Of a DNA stretch of 64,000 nucleotides, positions 35,513-44,766 are shown one piece after another. Made by a program: the position numbers and the translations under genes. How positions within the stretch are numbered: the first letter of the stretch is position 1; every line of letters starts with the position of its first letter. The stretch comes from Pseudomonas laurylsulfatiphila (GTDB taxonomy: Bacteria > Pseudomonadota > Gammaproteobacteria > Pseudomonadales > Pseudomonadaceae), in the NCBI RefSeq assembly GCF_002934665.1, contig NZ_NIRS01000006.1:496001-560000 (forward strand), written 5' to 3'. The notes below the pieces were generated by a model. It had not been told where the DNA came from. It saw only the letters and a program-made list of their open reading frames with translations, and searched no databases.

Positions 35513-36061
35513 TCACTGACCCTGCTGATTCTCCGACAGGATCAACTTGCCTTCCTTATCCACCGGAATCTGGTTGCCCGGATCACGATCCATGCGCACC
35601 TTGCCTTCCTTGCCGTCCAGCGAATACCGCACGTCGTAACCTACAACCTTGTCACTGATGTCGTTGACCGTGTTGCAGCGGGTCTGGGTCGTGGTGTAGG
35701 TATCACGCTCTTGCATGCCTTCCTGCACCTTGTTGCCGGCATAACCACCACCGACAGCACCCGCGACCGTGGCAATCTTCTTGCCGGTGCCGCCACCGAT
35801 CTGGTTACCCAGCAAACCACCTGCCAATGCACCGACCACCGTACCGGCGATCTGATGTTGATCTTTCACCGGCGCCTGCCGGGTGACCGTTACATCCTTG
35901 CACACTTCACGTGGAGTCTTGATTTGTGTCTTGACCGGCTCAACGGCGAGTACTTGTGCGAACTCAGGACCGCTTTTAACCAGGCTGTAGGTGGCCACAG
36001 CGCCCCCGGCAGTCACACCGACAGCACCCAGTACAGCACCAACCAGCATCGACTTGTTCAC
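35513..36061 (-). CDS. Glycine-zipper 2TM domain lipoprotein-like envelope protein
   Basis: 182 residues from GTG 36061; a GGAGG site lies 6 bp upstream. An N-terminal hydrophobic segment (MLVGAVLGAVGVTAGGAVATY) precedes a Rick_17kDa-type glycine zipper (TVVGALAGGLLGNQIGGGTG, about 88-125) and a C-terminal beta region. The family sits in the envelope; function is not known in detail. The position between suhB and secF is conserved in pseudomonads. Confidence 0.87.
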   Translation of the reverse strand: MNKSMLVGAVLGAVGVTAGGAVATYSLVKSGPEFAQVLAVEPVKTQIKTPREVCKDVTVTRQAPVKDQHQIAGTVVGALAGGLLGNQIGGGTGKKIATVAGAVGGGYAGNKVQEGMQERDTYTTTQTRCNTVNDISDKVVGYDVRYSLDGKEGKVRMDRDPGNQIPVDKEGKLILSENQQGQ

Positions 36062-36121
36062 ATGAACCTCCTGGACCATCACATGCGGAACGTGTCCGCG
36101 CTTCTCCCAGCCTTGGAGCAC

Positions 36122-36156
36122 AAAAAAAGGCGCGAGTTCAACTCGCGCCTTTTTTG
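36122..36156 (-). terminator. Terminator of the sec operon
   Basis: AAAAAAAGGCGCGAGTT - CAACTCGCGCCTTTTTT, 27 bp after secF on the minus strand, symmetrical T-runs. It lies in front of the glycine-zipper gene start. Confidence 0.9.
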
Positions 36157-36182
36157 GACTACATCGCAGAGAGAAACTTCCC

Positions 36183-37097
36183 TCAAGGACGGTCGTCGAC
36201 TTCCTTCTCGGTATTGGCAGGAGGAATCAGGTCTTCCGTGCTCAGGTTCAGCCAGATCAGCACCACGTTCGCGATGTAGATCGACGAGTAGGTACCCGCC
36301 AGAACACCGATGAACAGGGCGATGGAGAAGCCGAACAGGTTGTCGCCGCCGAAGAACAACAGGGCCGCGATCGCCAGCAAGGTGGAGATCGACGTCGCCA
36401 TGGTCCGCAGCAGGGTTTGCGTGGTCGAGATGTTGATGTTCTCGATCAGGCTGGCCTTGCGCAGGACACGGAAGTTCTCACGAACCCGGTCGAATACCAC
36501 GATGGTGTCGTTGAGCGAGTAACCGATGATCGCCAGTACCGCCGCCAGCACCGTCAGGTCGAAGGTGATCTGAAAGAACGACAAGATACCGATGGTCACG
36601 ATCACGTCGTGGATCAGGGACACGATCGCACCGACCGCGAACTTCCACTGAAAGCGGAATGCCAGGTAGATCAGGATGCCGCCCAGCGCCATCAGCATGC
36701 CGAGGCCGCCCTGGTCGCGCAGCTCTTCACCCACCTGCGGGCCGACGAACTCGACGCGCTTGACCGTCGCCGGGTTCTCGCCGCCGACCTTCTGCAAGGC
36801 CTCGGCAACCTGGTGACCCAGTTGCGGGTCTTCGCCCGGCATGCGCACCAGCAGATCGGTGGTCGCACCGAAGTTCTGCACGATGGCTTCGTGATAACCC
36901 GCAGTTACCAGCTGCTCACGCACCTTGGTGACATCGGCCGGACGCTCGTAGGTCAGCTCGATGAGCGTACCGCCGGTGAAGTCCAGGCCCCAGTTCATGC
37001 CCTTGTGGAAGACACTGAACAAGGCCAGTGCGGTAAGGAACAATGTGACGCCGAACGCAAAGTTGCGAACGCCCATGAAGTTGATTGTACGTAACAT
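36183..37097 (-). CDS. secF: Protein translocase subunit SecF
   Basis: 304 residues, six membrane segments with one large periplasmic loop (about 40-130). Signature WGLDFTGGTLIEL at about 31-43 and the GYSLNDTIVVFDRVRE motif near 196-211. With SecD it uses the proton gradient to finish preprotein export. It starts 9 bp after secD. Confidence 0.97.
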   Translation of the reverse strand: MLRTINFMGVRNFAFGVTLFLTALALFSVFHKGMNWGLDFTGGTLIELTYERPADVTKVREQLVTAGYHEAIVQNFGATTDLLVRMPGEDPQLGHQVAEALQKVGGENPATVKRVEFVGPQVGEELRDQGGLGMLMALGGILIYLAFRFQWKFAVGAIVSLIHDVIVTIGILSFFQITFDLTVLAAVLAIIGYSLNDTIVVFDRVRENFRVLRKASLIENINISTTQTLLRTMATSISTLLAIAALLFFGGDNLFGFSIALFIGVLAGTYSSIYIANVVLIWLNLSTEDLIPPANTEKEVDDRP

Positions 37098-37106
37098 GGC
37101 AGCCCC

Positions 37107-38975
37107 TTAAATCCACAACTTCTTGAAGTCACGACCGCCGAAGATCAGGTTGACCATCGCGCGGGTCACCATGATGGCCGTGAACATCGAGGTAAAGATC
37201 CCGAGGGACATGGTCACTGCGAAGCCCTTGACCGGGCCGGTGCCCATGGCAAAGAGGATGCCGCCGACCAGCAGTGTGGTCAGGTTGGCGTCGAGAATCG
37301 CGGTGAAAGCCCGGCCGAAGCCTTCGTTGATTGCGCGCTGCACGGTCATGCCGGCGGCGATCTCTTCACGAATCCGCGAGAAGATCAGCACGTTGGCGTC
37401 GACCGCCATACCCATGGTCAATACGATACCGGCGATACCCGGCAGGGTCAGCGTTGCACCCAGCAGCGACATCAGCGCCAGCAGCATCACCATGTTCACC
37501 GCCAGAGCGACGGTAGCAATCAGACCGAAGAAGCGGTAGATCGCCATGATGAACAGCGAGACGAACAGCATGCCCCACAGCGACGCATCGATACCCTTGG
37601 TGATGTTGTCGGCACCCAGACTTGGACCAATGGTGCGTTCTTCAGCAAAGTACATCGGTGCAGCCAGACCACCGGCACGCAGCAGCAGCGCCAGCTCGGA
37701 CGACTCTCCCTGGCCGTTCAGGCCGGTAATACGGAACTGGGCACCCAGCGGCGACTGGATGGTCGCCAGGCTGATGATCTTCTTCTCTTCCTTGAAGCTC
37801 TGAACCGCCACGTCTTTCTCGACGCCGTTGACCACTTGCTTGGTGTAAGTGGTGACCGGACGCTGCTCGATGAAGATCACCGCCATGCTGCGACCGACGT
37901 TCGAACGGGTCGCACGGCTCATCAGCTCGCCGCCGTGGCCGTCCAGACGAATGTTCACTTCCGGCGTACCGTGCTCGCCGAAGCCAGCCTTGGCGTCAGT
38001 CACCTGGTCACCGGTGATGATCAGGCCACGCTCGATCAGCGCAGGAGGACGCTTGCCCTCACGGAACTCGAAGGACTCGGAAGTGGCTTTCGAAGCACCC
38101 GGCTCAGCAGCCAGACGGAACTCGAGGTTGGCCGTCTTGCCGAGGATACGCTTGGCTTCGGCGGTGTCCTGCACGCCCGGCAGCTCAACCACGATGCGGT
38201 TGGCGCCCTGACGCTGGACGATCGGTTCGGCAACACCCAGCTCGTTGACGCGGTTACGTACCGTGGTCAAGTTCTGCTTGATGGAGTATTCGCGGATTTC
38301 CGCCAGCTTGGCCGGGGTCATCGCCAGACGCAGCACCGGTTGACCATTGAGGTCGGCCGGAACAATGTCGAAATCGTTGAAGTTCTTGCGGATCAGCACA
38401 CGGGCCTGTTCACGGCTGTCTTCATCAGCGAAGCCCAGCTGGATGGCACCATTGAGTTGCGGCAGGCTGCGATAGCGCAGCTTTTCTTTACGCAGCAGGC
38501 TCTTTACATCGCCTTCGTAGACTTTCAGACGCGCGTCGAGGGCTTTGTCCATGTCCACTTCCAGCAGGAAGTGCACACCACCGGACAAGTCCAGACCCAG
38601 CTTCATCGGGTGCGCAGCGAGGTTGCGCAGCCATTGCGGGGTGGTTTGTGCCAGGTTCAAAGCAACGACGTAGTCATCACCCAACGCCTTGCGCACAACG
38701 TCCTTGGCCGGCAGCTGGTCTTCAGCCTTGGTCAGGCGAATCAGCCCGCCCTTGCCGTTGGCGGCCAGGGTGGCAGCCTTGACGTTGATCCCGGATTCCT
38801 TGAGCGCCGTGCTTACACGATCCAGATCAGCCTGATTGACCTGCAGCGCAGTGCTTGCACCGCTGACCTGAATGGCCGGGTCATCAGGGTAAAGATTGGG
38901 AGCGGAATAAATCAGACCGACCGCCAGCACCGCCAGGATCAGAATGTATTTCCACAGAGGATATTTGTTCAGCAT
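37107..38975 (-). CDS. secD: Protein translocase subunit SecD
   Basis: 622 residues (MLNKYPLWKYILILAVL). N-terminal membrane helix, large periplasmic P1 domain (LGLDLSGGVHFLLEVD near 130), then five C-terminal membrane helices with TMGMAVDANVLIFSRIREE. Part of queA-tgt-yajC-secD-secF, the standard order. Confidence 0.97.
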   Translation of the reverse strand: MLNKYPLWKYILILAVLAVGLIYSAPNLYPDDPAIQVSGASTALQVNQADLDRVSTALKESGINVKAATLAANGKGGLIRLTKAEDQLPAKDVVRKALGDDYVVALNLAQTTPQWLRNLAAHPMKLGLDLSGGVHFLLEVDMDKALDARLKVYEGDVKSLLRKEKLRYRSLPQLNGAIQLGFADEDSREQARVLIRKNFNDFDIVPADLNGQPVLRLAMTPAKLAEIREYSIKQNLTTVRNRVNELGVAEPIVQRQGANRIVVELPGVQDTAEAKRILGKTANLEFRLAAEPGASKATSESFEFREGKRPPALIERGLIITGDQVTDAKAGFGEHGTPEVNIRLDGHGGELMSRATRSNVGRSMAVIFIEQRPVTTYTKQVVNGVEKDVAVQSFKEEKKIISLATIQSPLGAQFRITGLNGQGESSELALLLRAGGLAAPMYFAEERTIGPSLGADNITKGIDASLWGMLFVSLFIMAIYRFFGLIATVALAVNMVMLLALMSLLGATLTLPGIAGIVLTMGMAVDANVLIFSRIREEIAAGMTVQRAINEGFGRAFTAILDANLTTLLVGGILFAMGTGPVKGFAVTMSLGIFTSMFTAIMVTRAMVNLIFGGRDFKKLWI

Positions 38976-39039
38976 CACGCCGCCCGTTTATGACGCGGGG
39001 CGCCTTGCGCGCCCCGTCGATTGAAGATGAAGTTGAAAC

Positions 39040-39375
39040 TTAGATCGCTTTGAGCGTGCCTTTTGGCAGCGTTGCAGCGATGGCACCTTTCTGGAATTTC
39101 ATTTCGACGGTGTCGGAAACTTCCAGAACGACGAAATCGTCGGCCACTTTAGTGATCTTGCCGGCGATGCCGCCGGTGGTCACAACTTCGTCACCCTTTT
39201 GCAGGCTGCTCAGCAGGTTTTTCTGCTCTTTGGCGCGCTTGGCCTGTGGACGCCAGATCATCAGGTAGAAGATGACCAGGAAGCCGACCAGGAAAATCCA
39301 CTCGAAACCGCCGCCCATAGGGGCTGCCGCAGGTGCTGCAGCGTCTGCCATGGCATTAGAGATAAAAAAGCTCAT
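39040..39375 (-). CDS. yajC: Preprotein translocase accessory protein YajC
   Basis: 111 residues with one membrane segment (GFEWIFLVGFLVIFYLMIW, about 23-41) and a cytoplasmic beta domain (GDEVVTTGGIAGKITKV). It joins the SecDF-YajC complex. A GC-rich hairpin without a T-run (about 38996-39017) lies between it and secD. Confidence 0.95.
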   Translation of the reverse strand: MSFFISNAMADAAAPAAAPMGGGFEWIFLVGFLVIFYLMIWRPQAKRAKEQKNLLSSLQKGDEVVTTGGIAGKITKVADDFVVLEVSDTVEMKFQKGAIAATLPKGTLKAI

Positions 39376-39418
39376 TTAGCACTCCAGTTGCAAATGTTGA
39401 ATCTTGGGGTCAGAAAAC

Positions 39419-40534
39419 TCAGTCCAAAGGCGGAACAGGTAACCCGCGTTTGGCGTAGAAGGCATCGACAAAGGCGGCCAATGTACCCTGTTGAATAGCC
39501 TCGCGCAAACCAGCCATAAGCACTTGATAATGACGCAAGTTATGGATGGTATTGAGCATGCTTCCCAGCATTTCGCCGCACTTGTCCAGGTGATGCAGAT
39601 AAGCGCGGGAGAAGTTCTGGCAGGTATAGCAATCGCAGGTCGGATCGAGCGGCGAATCATCATGGCGATGGAACGCGTTTCGGATCTTCAGCACGCCGGT
39701 ATCGATGAACAGATGCCCATTGCGGGCATTACGGGTTGGCATCACGCAATCGAACATGTCCACACCGCGGCGCACACCCTCAACCAAGTCTTCCGGTTTG
39801 CCAACGCCCATAAGGTAACGAGGTTTGTCAGCCGGCATCATGCCCGGCAGGTAGTCCAGCACCTTGATCATCTCGTGCTTGGGCTCGCCCACCGACAGGC
39901 CGCCGATGGCCAGGCCGTCGAAGCCGATCTTGTCCAGGCCCTCAAGGGAGCGCATGCGCAGGTCCTGGTGCATGCCGCCCTGAACGATGCCGAACAGCGC
40001 CGCGGTATTGTCGCCATGGGCTTCTTTCGAACGCTTGGCCCAACGCAGGGACAACTCCATGGAAATACGCGCGACATCTTCATCAGCCGGGTACGGCGTG
40101 CATTCGTCGAAAATCATCACGATGTCGGAGCCCAGGTCACGCTGGACCTGCATCGACTCTTCCGGGCCCATGAACACCTTGGCGCCGTCGACCGGGGAGG
40201 CGAAGGTCACGCCCTCCTCCTTGATCTTGCGCATGGCGCCCAGGCTGAACACCTGGAAACCACCGGAGTCAGTCAGGATCGGGCCTTTCCACTGCATGAA
40301 ATCGTGCAGGTCGCCGTGCTTCTTGATCACTTCCGTGCCCGGGCGCAGCCACAGGTGGAAGGTGTTGCCCAGAATGATTTCAGCGCCAGTCGCCTCGATA
40401 TCCCGTGGCAGCATGCCCTTGACCGTGCCGTAGGTGCCCACCGGCATGAAGGCCGGGGTCTCGACGGTACCGCGCGGGAAGGTCAAGCGACCGCGACGAG
40501 CCTTGCCATCAGTGGCCAGCAGCTCGAAAGACAT
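39419..40534 (-). CDS. tgt: Queuine tRNA-ribosyltransferase
   Basis: 371 residues from ATG 40534 (MSFELLATDGKARRGRL). It exchanges guanine-34 for preQ1. The nucleophile region is DSGGFQVFSLG (about 89-99); zinc ligands are in CDCYTCQNFSRAYLHHL. Six extra in-frame codons upstream overlap queA and are not used. Confidence 0.96.
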   Translation of the reverse strand: MSFELLATDGKARRGRLTFPRGTVETPAFMPVGTYGTVKGMLPRDIEATGAEIILGNTFHLWLRPGTEVIKKHGDLHDFMQWKGPILTDSGGFQVFSLGAMRKIKEEGVTFASPVDGAKVFMGPEESMQVQRDLGSDIVMIFDECTPYPADEDVARISMELSLRWAKRSKEAHGDNTAALFGIVQGGMHQDLRMRSLEGLDKIGFDGLAIGGLSVGEPKHEMIKVLDYLPGMMPADKPRYLMGVGKPEDLVEGVRRGVDMFDCVMPTRNARNGHLFIDTGVLKIRNAFHRHDDSPLDPTCDCYTCQNFSRAYLHHLDKCGEMLGSMLNTIHNLRHYQVLMAGLREAIQQGTLAAFVDAFYAKRGLPVPPLD

Positions 40535-40548
40535 ACGACAGGTGCGAC

Positions 40549-41613
40549 TCATACTGTTTCCTCTGGGCCCGATTCTTTAGGGGCAGTCGGCGCAGGATTA
40601 CGCGTGATGAACATCGCATCACCGTAGCTGAAAAAGCGGTAACCGTTGTCGACCGCAGCCTTGTAGGCCGCCATGGTCTCGGGATAACCGGCGAACGCCG
40701 AAACCAGCATCAACAGCGTGGATTCGGGCAAATGGAAGTTGGTGACCAGGGCATCGACCACATGAAACGGCCGACCAGGGTAAATGAAAATATCTGTATC
40801 GCCGCTGAACGGCTTGAGTACGCCATCGCGCGCCGCACTTTCCAGCGAGCGCACACTGGTGGTCCCCACGGCCACCACACGACCACCGCGCGCGCGGCAC
40901 GCGGCAACGGCATCCACCACATCCTGGCCGACTTCCAGCCATTCGCTGTGCATATGGTGGTCTTCGATCTTCTCGACCCGCACCGGCTGGAACGTACCCG
41001 CGCCAACGTGCAGGGTCACGAACGCCGTCTCGACGCCCTTGGCGGCAATCGCCTCCATCAGCACCTGATCGAAATGCAGCCCCGCCGTCGGCGCCGCCAC
41101 CGCACCCAAACGCTCGGCGTAGACGGTCTGGTAACGCTCGCGGTCGGCGCCTTCATCCGGGCGGTCTATATAAGGAGGCAACGGCATGTGCCCGACGCGG
41201 TCGAGCAGCGGCAACACTTCCTCAGTGAACCCCAGCTCGAACAACGCATCGTGCCGCGCCAGCATCTCGGCCTCGCCACCGCCGTCGATCAGGATCTTCG
41301 ACCCAGGCTTCGGCGATTTGCTGGAACGCACATGGGCCAGCACGCGATGACTGTCGAGCACCCGCTCCACCAGGATTTCCAGCTTGCCGCCGGAAGCCTT
41401 CTGGCCAAACAGCCGCGCCGGAATCACCCGGGTATTGTTGAACACCATCAAATCGCCGGGGCGCAAATGCTCCAGCAAATCAGTGAATTGACGGTGTGCC
41501 AGGGCGCCGCTGACCCCATCCAGGGTCAACAGACGACTATTGCGACGCTCGGCCAAAGGATGGCGGGCAATCAGCGAATCAGGGAGCTCGAAAGTAAAGT
41601 CAGCAACGCGCAT
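40549..41613 (-). CDS. queA: S-adenosylmethionine:tRNA ribosyltransferase-isomerase
   Basis: 354 residues (MRVADFTFELPDSLIARHP). It adds the ribosyl part of SAM to preQ1 in tRNA, the step after Tgt. Family motifs: FNNTRVIPARLFGQK, AAPTAGLHF and TNFHLPESTLLMLVSAF. First gene of the queA-tgt-yajC-secDF unit. Confidence 0.96.
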   Translation of the reverse strand: MRVADFTFELPDSLIARHPLAERRNSRLLTLDGVSGALAHRQFTDLLEHLRPGDLMVFNNTRVIPARLFGQKASGGKLEILVERVLDSHRVLAHVRSSKSPKPGSKILIDGGGEAEMLARHDALFELGFTEEVLPLLDRVGHMPLPPYIDRPDEGADRERYQTVYAERLGAVAAPTAGLHFDQVLMEAIAAKGVETAFVTLHVGAGTFQPVRVEKIEDHHMHSEWLEVGQDVVDAVAACRARGGRVVAVGTTSVRSLESAARDGVLKPFSGDTDIFIYPGRPFHVVDALVTNFHLPESTLLMLVSAFAGYPETMAAYKAAVDNGYRFFSYGDAMFITRNPAPTAPKESGPEETV

Positions 41614-41678
41614 GATGGGGTTCGTCTAGCAGGGCCGGGAAGTCTAGCGGAATTATCAAAAATTCTCCATGTACCTGA

Positions 41679-41707
41679 TTGACCAGCGGTTATCTCATCT
41701 CTATACT
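41679..41707 (+). promoter_or_regulatory. tRNA-Leu promoter
   Basis: TTGACC (41679-41684), 17-bp spacer, TATACT (41702-41707), 13 bp before the tRNA 5' end: a near-consensus sigma-70 promoter. Confidence 0.85.
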
Positions 41708-41720
41708 TCGCCGCCATTGA

Positions 41721-41805
41721 GCCCTGATGGCGGAATTGGTAGACGCGGCGGATTCAAAATCCGTTTTCGAAAGGAGTGGGAGTTCGAGTCTCCCTCGGGG
41801 CACCA
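41721..41805 (+). tRNA. tRNA-Leu (anticodon CAA)
   Basis: 85 nt with encoded CCA. Acceptor GCCCTGA / TCGGGGC + A + CCA, D-arm GGTAGACGC, anticodon loop TTCAAAA (anticodon CAA, reads UUG), a long variable arm and T-loop GTTCGAGTC. It carries its own terminator (41850-41874) and is the apparent attachment gene for the truncated integrase downstream. Confidence 0.96.
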
Positions 41806-41849
41806 AACACGTGTTTCAAGCTGTCTCTGACAGTCTACGAAACAACCTG

Positions 41850-41874
41850 CAAAGCCCGCCTAGTGCGGGCTTTG
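41850..41874 (+). terminator. Terminator downstream of tRNA-Leu
   Basis: CAAAGCCCGC - CTAG - TGCGGGCTTTG followed by TTGTTT; about 45 bp after the tRNA. Confidence 0.8.
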
Positions 41875-41920
41875 TTGTTTCTGGCTATATCTTCTTATCT
41901 AGCCCCATACCTTCCCTCCG

Positions 41921-41967
41921 TGTATCCCACCTTGTATCCTCAGGAAAACCCATAACTTTGGGATACA
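41921..41967 (+). promoter_or_regulatory. Inverted TGTATCCC / GGGATACA boxes before the integrase fragment
   Basis: TGTATCCC at 41921-41928, a partial repeat TGTATCCT at 41933-41940 and the inverse GGGATACA at 41960-41967, the last 5 bp before the integrase ATG. Such boxes before P4-type integrases may bind integrase arms or a regulator; this is inference. Confidence 0.45.
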
Positions 41968-41971
41968 TATC

Positions 41972-42186
41972 ATGAAGCGCTCCGAGATCAAACGCCGCCC
42001 GCTGGCTGACACAGTGCTGAACAGCCTTGAACCAGATGCACAGGAATATCGGGAACTGCATGAACGCGGGCTTTACTTCCGGGTGAAGCCGAACGGCGGC
42101 AAATCGTGGCAGCTCCGGTACAAAAATGCGGCAAGTAAATGGGCATGGATGGGGTTAGGCAGTTATCCCGAGGTGAGCGCCAAGCG
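41972..42186 (+). pseudogene. P4-type integrase, N-terminal fragment cut by IS21
   Basis: 71 codons of a DUF4102-type tyrosine integrase (MKRSEIKRRPLADTVLNSLE, GGKSWQLRYKN, GLGSYPEVSAK) starting 166 bp after the tRNA-Leu. The frame runs into the IS21 left end at 42187 and stops shortly after, so the core-binding and catalytic domains are missing. The rest of the gene is not found beyond the IS, so more than a simple insertion took place. Confidence 0.9.
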
Positions 42187-42292
42187 TGTTGCCGCTGACC
42201 GAAAACTGACCCAGTAATGGCTGTTCTGCCGACTGAAAACTGACCCAGGTGTTCAACTGCTTCTGCTCACTTTTCGAGCAGGAGAACACAGG

Positions 42293-43801
42293 GTGATCAG
42301 CATGGAAATGTTGGGAAAAATCCGGCGGATGTACTTCCGCGACAAGCTCTCGCTGCACCAGATAGCCAAGCGTACCGGGCTGTCGAGAAACACCATCCGA
42401 AAATGGGTCAGAGCGCCCGAAGCTACTCAGCCGGCGTACCAGCGGTGCGCGACCTTCAACAAACTCAGCCCTTTCCACGACACGCTGGAACAGGCGCTGA
42501 AAGCCGATTCGTTCCGGGCAAAGCACAATCGTAGAAGCGCCAAAGCACTTTTCGAGCAGATCAAGGCCGAGGGTTATGACGGCGGCTACAGCCAGCTCAC
42601 AGCGTTTGTACGCTCGTGGCGAGGTGAGCAAGGCAAGTCTTTACGCGCTTTTGTACCGCTGACGTTTGCGCTCGGTGAAGCTTTTCAATTTGACTGGAGC
42701 GAAGAAGGGTTGCTGATCGGTGGCCTGTTTCGACGCATCCAGGTCTCCCACATGAAGCTGTGCGCCAGTCGCGCATTCTGGTTGGTTGCGTACCCTAGCC
42801 AAGGTCACGAGATGCTATTCGATGCCCATACACGCTCGTTCGGAGCGTTAGGTGGCGTGCCGCGTCGCGGCATCTACGACAACATGAAAACGGCTGTCGA
42901 CAAGGTCAACAAAGGCAAAGGCCGCACGGTCAATGCCCGGTTTGCTGTCATGTGTGCCCACTACCTGTTCGACCCGGACTTCTGCAACGTCGCCTCGGGT
43001 TGGGAAAAAGGTATCGTTGAAAAGAACGTCCAAGACAGCCGGCGGCGCATCTGGATCGACGCTCAAGATTGCATGTTTCACACCTTCGAAGAACTGAATA
43101 TCTGGCTCGGTCAACGCTGCCGGTCGCTCTGGAGCGAGCTGGAGCATCCGCAGTACAGCGGGCTGACGGTGGCGGAAGTTTTGGAGCTGGAACGGGTCGA
43201 AATGATGCCGATGCCGACGGCCTTTGATGGCTACGTCGAGCGCACCGTACGGGTCTCCAGCACCTGCCTGATCAGCGTGGCGCGAAATCGCTATTCGGTG
43301 CCTTGTGAACGAGTCGGCCAGTGGGTCAGCAGCCGTCTTTACCCATCCCGGATCGTGGTCATCGCCGATGACGCAATGATTGCCAGCCACGAGCGCCTCT
43401 TTGATCGAGATCAGGTCAGTTTTGACTGGCAGCATTACATCCCACTCATCGAACGCAAGCCGGGTGCACTGCGCAATGGCGCACCGTTTGCCGATCTGCC
43501 CAATCCGTTGCGGCTTCTCAAACGGGGCCTGAGACGTCACAGCAACGGTGATCGAATCATGACGCAGGTGCTCGCTGCCGTGCCCATCGCCGGTCTCGAC
43601 CCGGTGCTGGTAGCGGTAGAACTGGTGCTTGAGTCGGGAAGTCTGAGCGCCGATCACATTTTAAATGTTCTCGCCCGACTCACCGCTACTGCACCAACGC
43701 CTTCCGTAGAAACCAGCCTGCAACTCAAGGTGGCTCCCGTTGCGAACACGGCCCGATATGACCAACTCCGTACAACAGATGAGGAGAGCCGCAATGCGTG
43801 A
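42293..43801 (+). CDS. istA: IS21-family transposase IstA
   Basis: 502 residues from GTG 42293; AGGAG lies 8 bp upstream, better placed than for the ATG three codons later. An N-terminal helix-turn-helix (LHQIAKRTGLSRNTIRKWV) is followed by the DDE catalytic domain (FQFDWSEEGLLIGG, GIYDNMKTAVDKV, NVASGWEKGIVEKNV). It cuts and joins the element ends. No frameshift seen. Confidence 0.93.
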   Translation: MISMEMLGKIRRMYFRDKLSLHQIAKRTGLSRNTIRKWVRAPEATQPAYQRCATFNKLSPFHDTLEQALKADSFRAKHNRRSAKALFEQIKAEGYDGGYSQLTAFVRSWRGEQGKSLRAFVPLTFALGEAFQFDWSEEGLLIGGLFRRIQVSHMKLCASRAFWLVAYPSQGHEMLFDAHTRSFGALGGVPRRGIYDNMKTAVDKVNKGKGRTVNARFAVMCAHYLFDPDFCNVASGWEKGIVEKNVQDSRRRIWIDAQDCMFHTFEELNIWLGQRCRSLWSELEHPQYSGLTVAEVLELERVEMMPMPTAFDGYVERTVRVSSTCLISVARNRYSVPCERVGQWVSSRLYPSRIVVIADDAMIASHERLFDRDQVSFDWQHYIPLIERKPGALRNGAPFADLPNPLRLLKRGLRRHSNGDRIMTQVLAAVPIAGLDPVLVAVELVLESGSLSADHILNVLARLTATAPTPSVETSLQLKVAPVANTARYDQLRTTDEESRNA

Positions 43802-44597
43802 CTTGATGGCAGAACTTAAAGAACTGCGCCTGCATGGCATGGCGCAGGCTTGGGAAGAACTGGCGGCCCAGGGAGAAGCTTCGACGGCATCCTCGAAATG
43901 GCTGCTTGAGCATCTGCTCCAACAGGAGCAGGCAGATCGCGCCGTGCGCTCTGTGAATCATCAGATGAACATGGCAAAGCTCCCCATGCACCGTGATTTA
44001 GCTGGCTTCGACTTCAGCGCTTCCAGCGCAGATGCCCGTCTGGTCAAGGAATTATCCAGCCTTGAGTTTACGGAGACTGCGCAAAATGTCGTGTTCATCG
44101 GTGGGCCTGGAACAGGCAAAACACACCTGGCCACCGCCTTGGCCGTGTCCGGAATCACGACGCATAACAAACGCGTGCGCTTCTACTCCACGGTGGATCT
44201 GGTCAATTTGCTGGAGCGCGAAAAACACGAGGGTAAAGCAGGCCGAATCGCTCAAGCGCTGCTTCGCACAGATCTGGTGATACTCGATGAGCTGGGATAT
44301 TTGCCCTTCAGTCAGAGCGGTGGCGCCCTGTTATTTCATCTGCTGTCCAAGCTATACGAGCACACCAGCGTGCTCATCACCACCAACCTTAGCTTCTCGG
44401 AATGGTCGAGTGTGTTCGGCGACGCCAAGATGACCACGGCGTTGCTGGATCGGCTGACACACCACTGCCACATCGTCGAAACGGGCAACGAGTCCTACCG
44501 CCTGCAACACAGCACCTTGGCCGCCCAGACAAAGATCAAATCGCGTGAACGAAAGCGTAAGGACGAAGACGGTATCGAGGACGACGAAGCGTTTTGA
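43794..44597 (+). CDS. istB: IS21-family helper ATPase IstB
   Basis: 267 residues from ATG 43794 with a GAGGAG site; overlaps istA by 8 bp. AAA+ fold: Walker A GGPGTGKTHLA near residue 105, Walker B LVILDELGYLPFSQ. It controls IstA and target choice. Residues at the C-terminus are basic (KIKSRERKRKDED). Confidence 0.94.
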   Translation: MRDLMAELKELRLHGMAQAWEELAAQGEASTASSKWLLEHLLQQEQADRAVRSVNHQMNMAKLPMHRDLAGFDFSASSADARLVKELSSLEFTETAQNVVFIGGPGTGKTHLATALAVSGITTHNKRVRFYSTVDLVNLLEREKHEGKAGRIAQALLRTDLVILDELGYLPFSQSGGALLFHLLSKLYEHTSVLITTNLSFSEWSSVFGDAKMTTALLDRLTHHCHIVETGNESYRLQHSTLAAQTKIKSRERKRKDEDGIEDDEAF

Positions 44598-44766
44598 TCT
44601 GCATCGTAAACACCCTGCCGCATGCCTGCATGCGGCAGGGCCCGATGCGTCTTCAACCAGGACACTGCTGCTAAGCTTATCCACAATTGCTGGGGCAAAA
44701 ATCAGCAATCCGCCCTGGGTCAATTTTCAATCGGCAGGGTGGGTCAGTTTTCAATCAGCGCCAACA

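Larger units (their letters stand above)
42187..44766 (+). mobile_element. IS21-family insertion sequence, complete
   Basis: 2580 bp. The ends are TGTTGCCGCTGACCGAAAAC (left) and the inverse of TGTTGGCGCTGATTGAAAAC (right), each followed by ACTGACCC; second inner copies lie at 42226-42248 and 44715-44737, the multiple terminal repeats typical of IS21. It carries istA and istB intact. The bases next to the two ends do not match (left ...GCCAAGCG, right GGATGCC...), so no target duplication is seen and one flank has been replaced. Confidence 0.88.
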
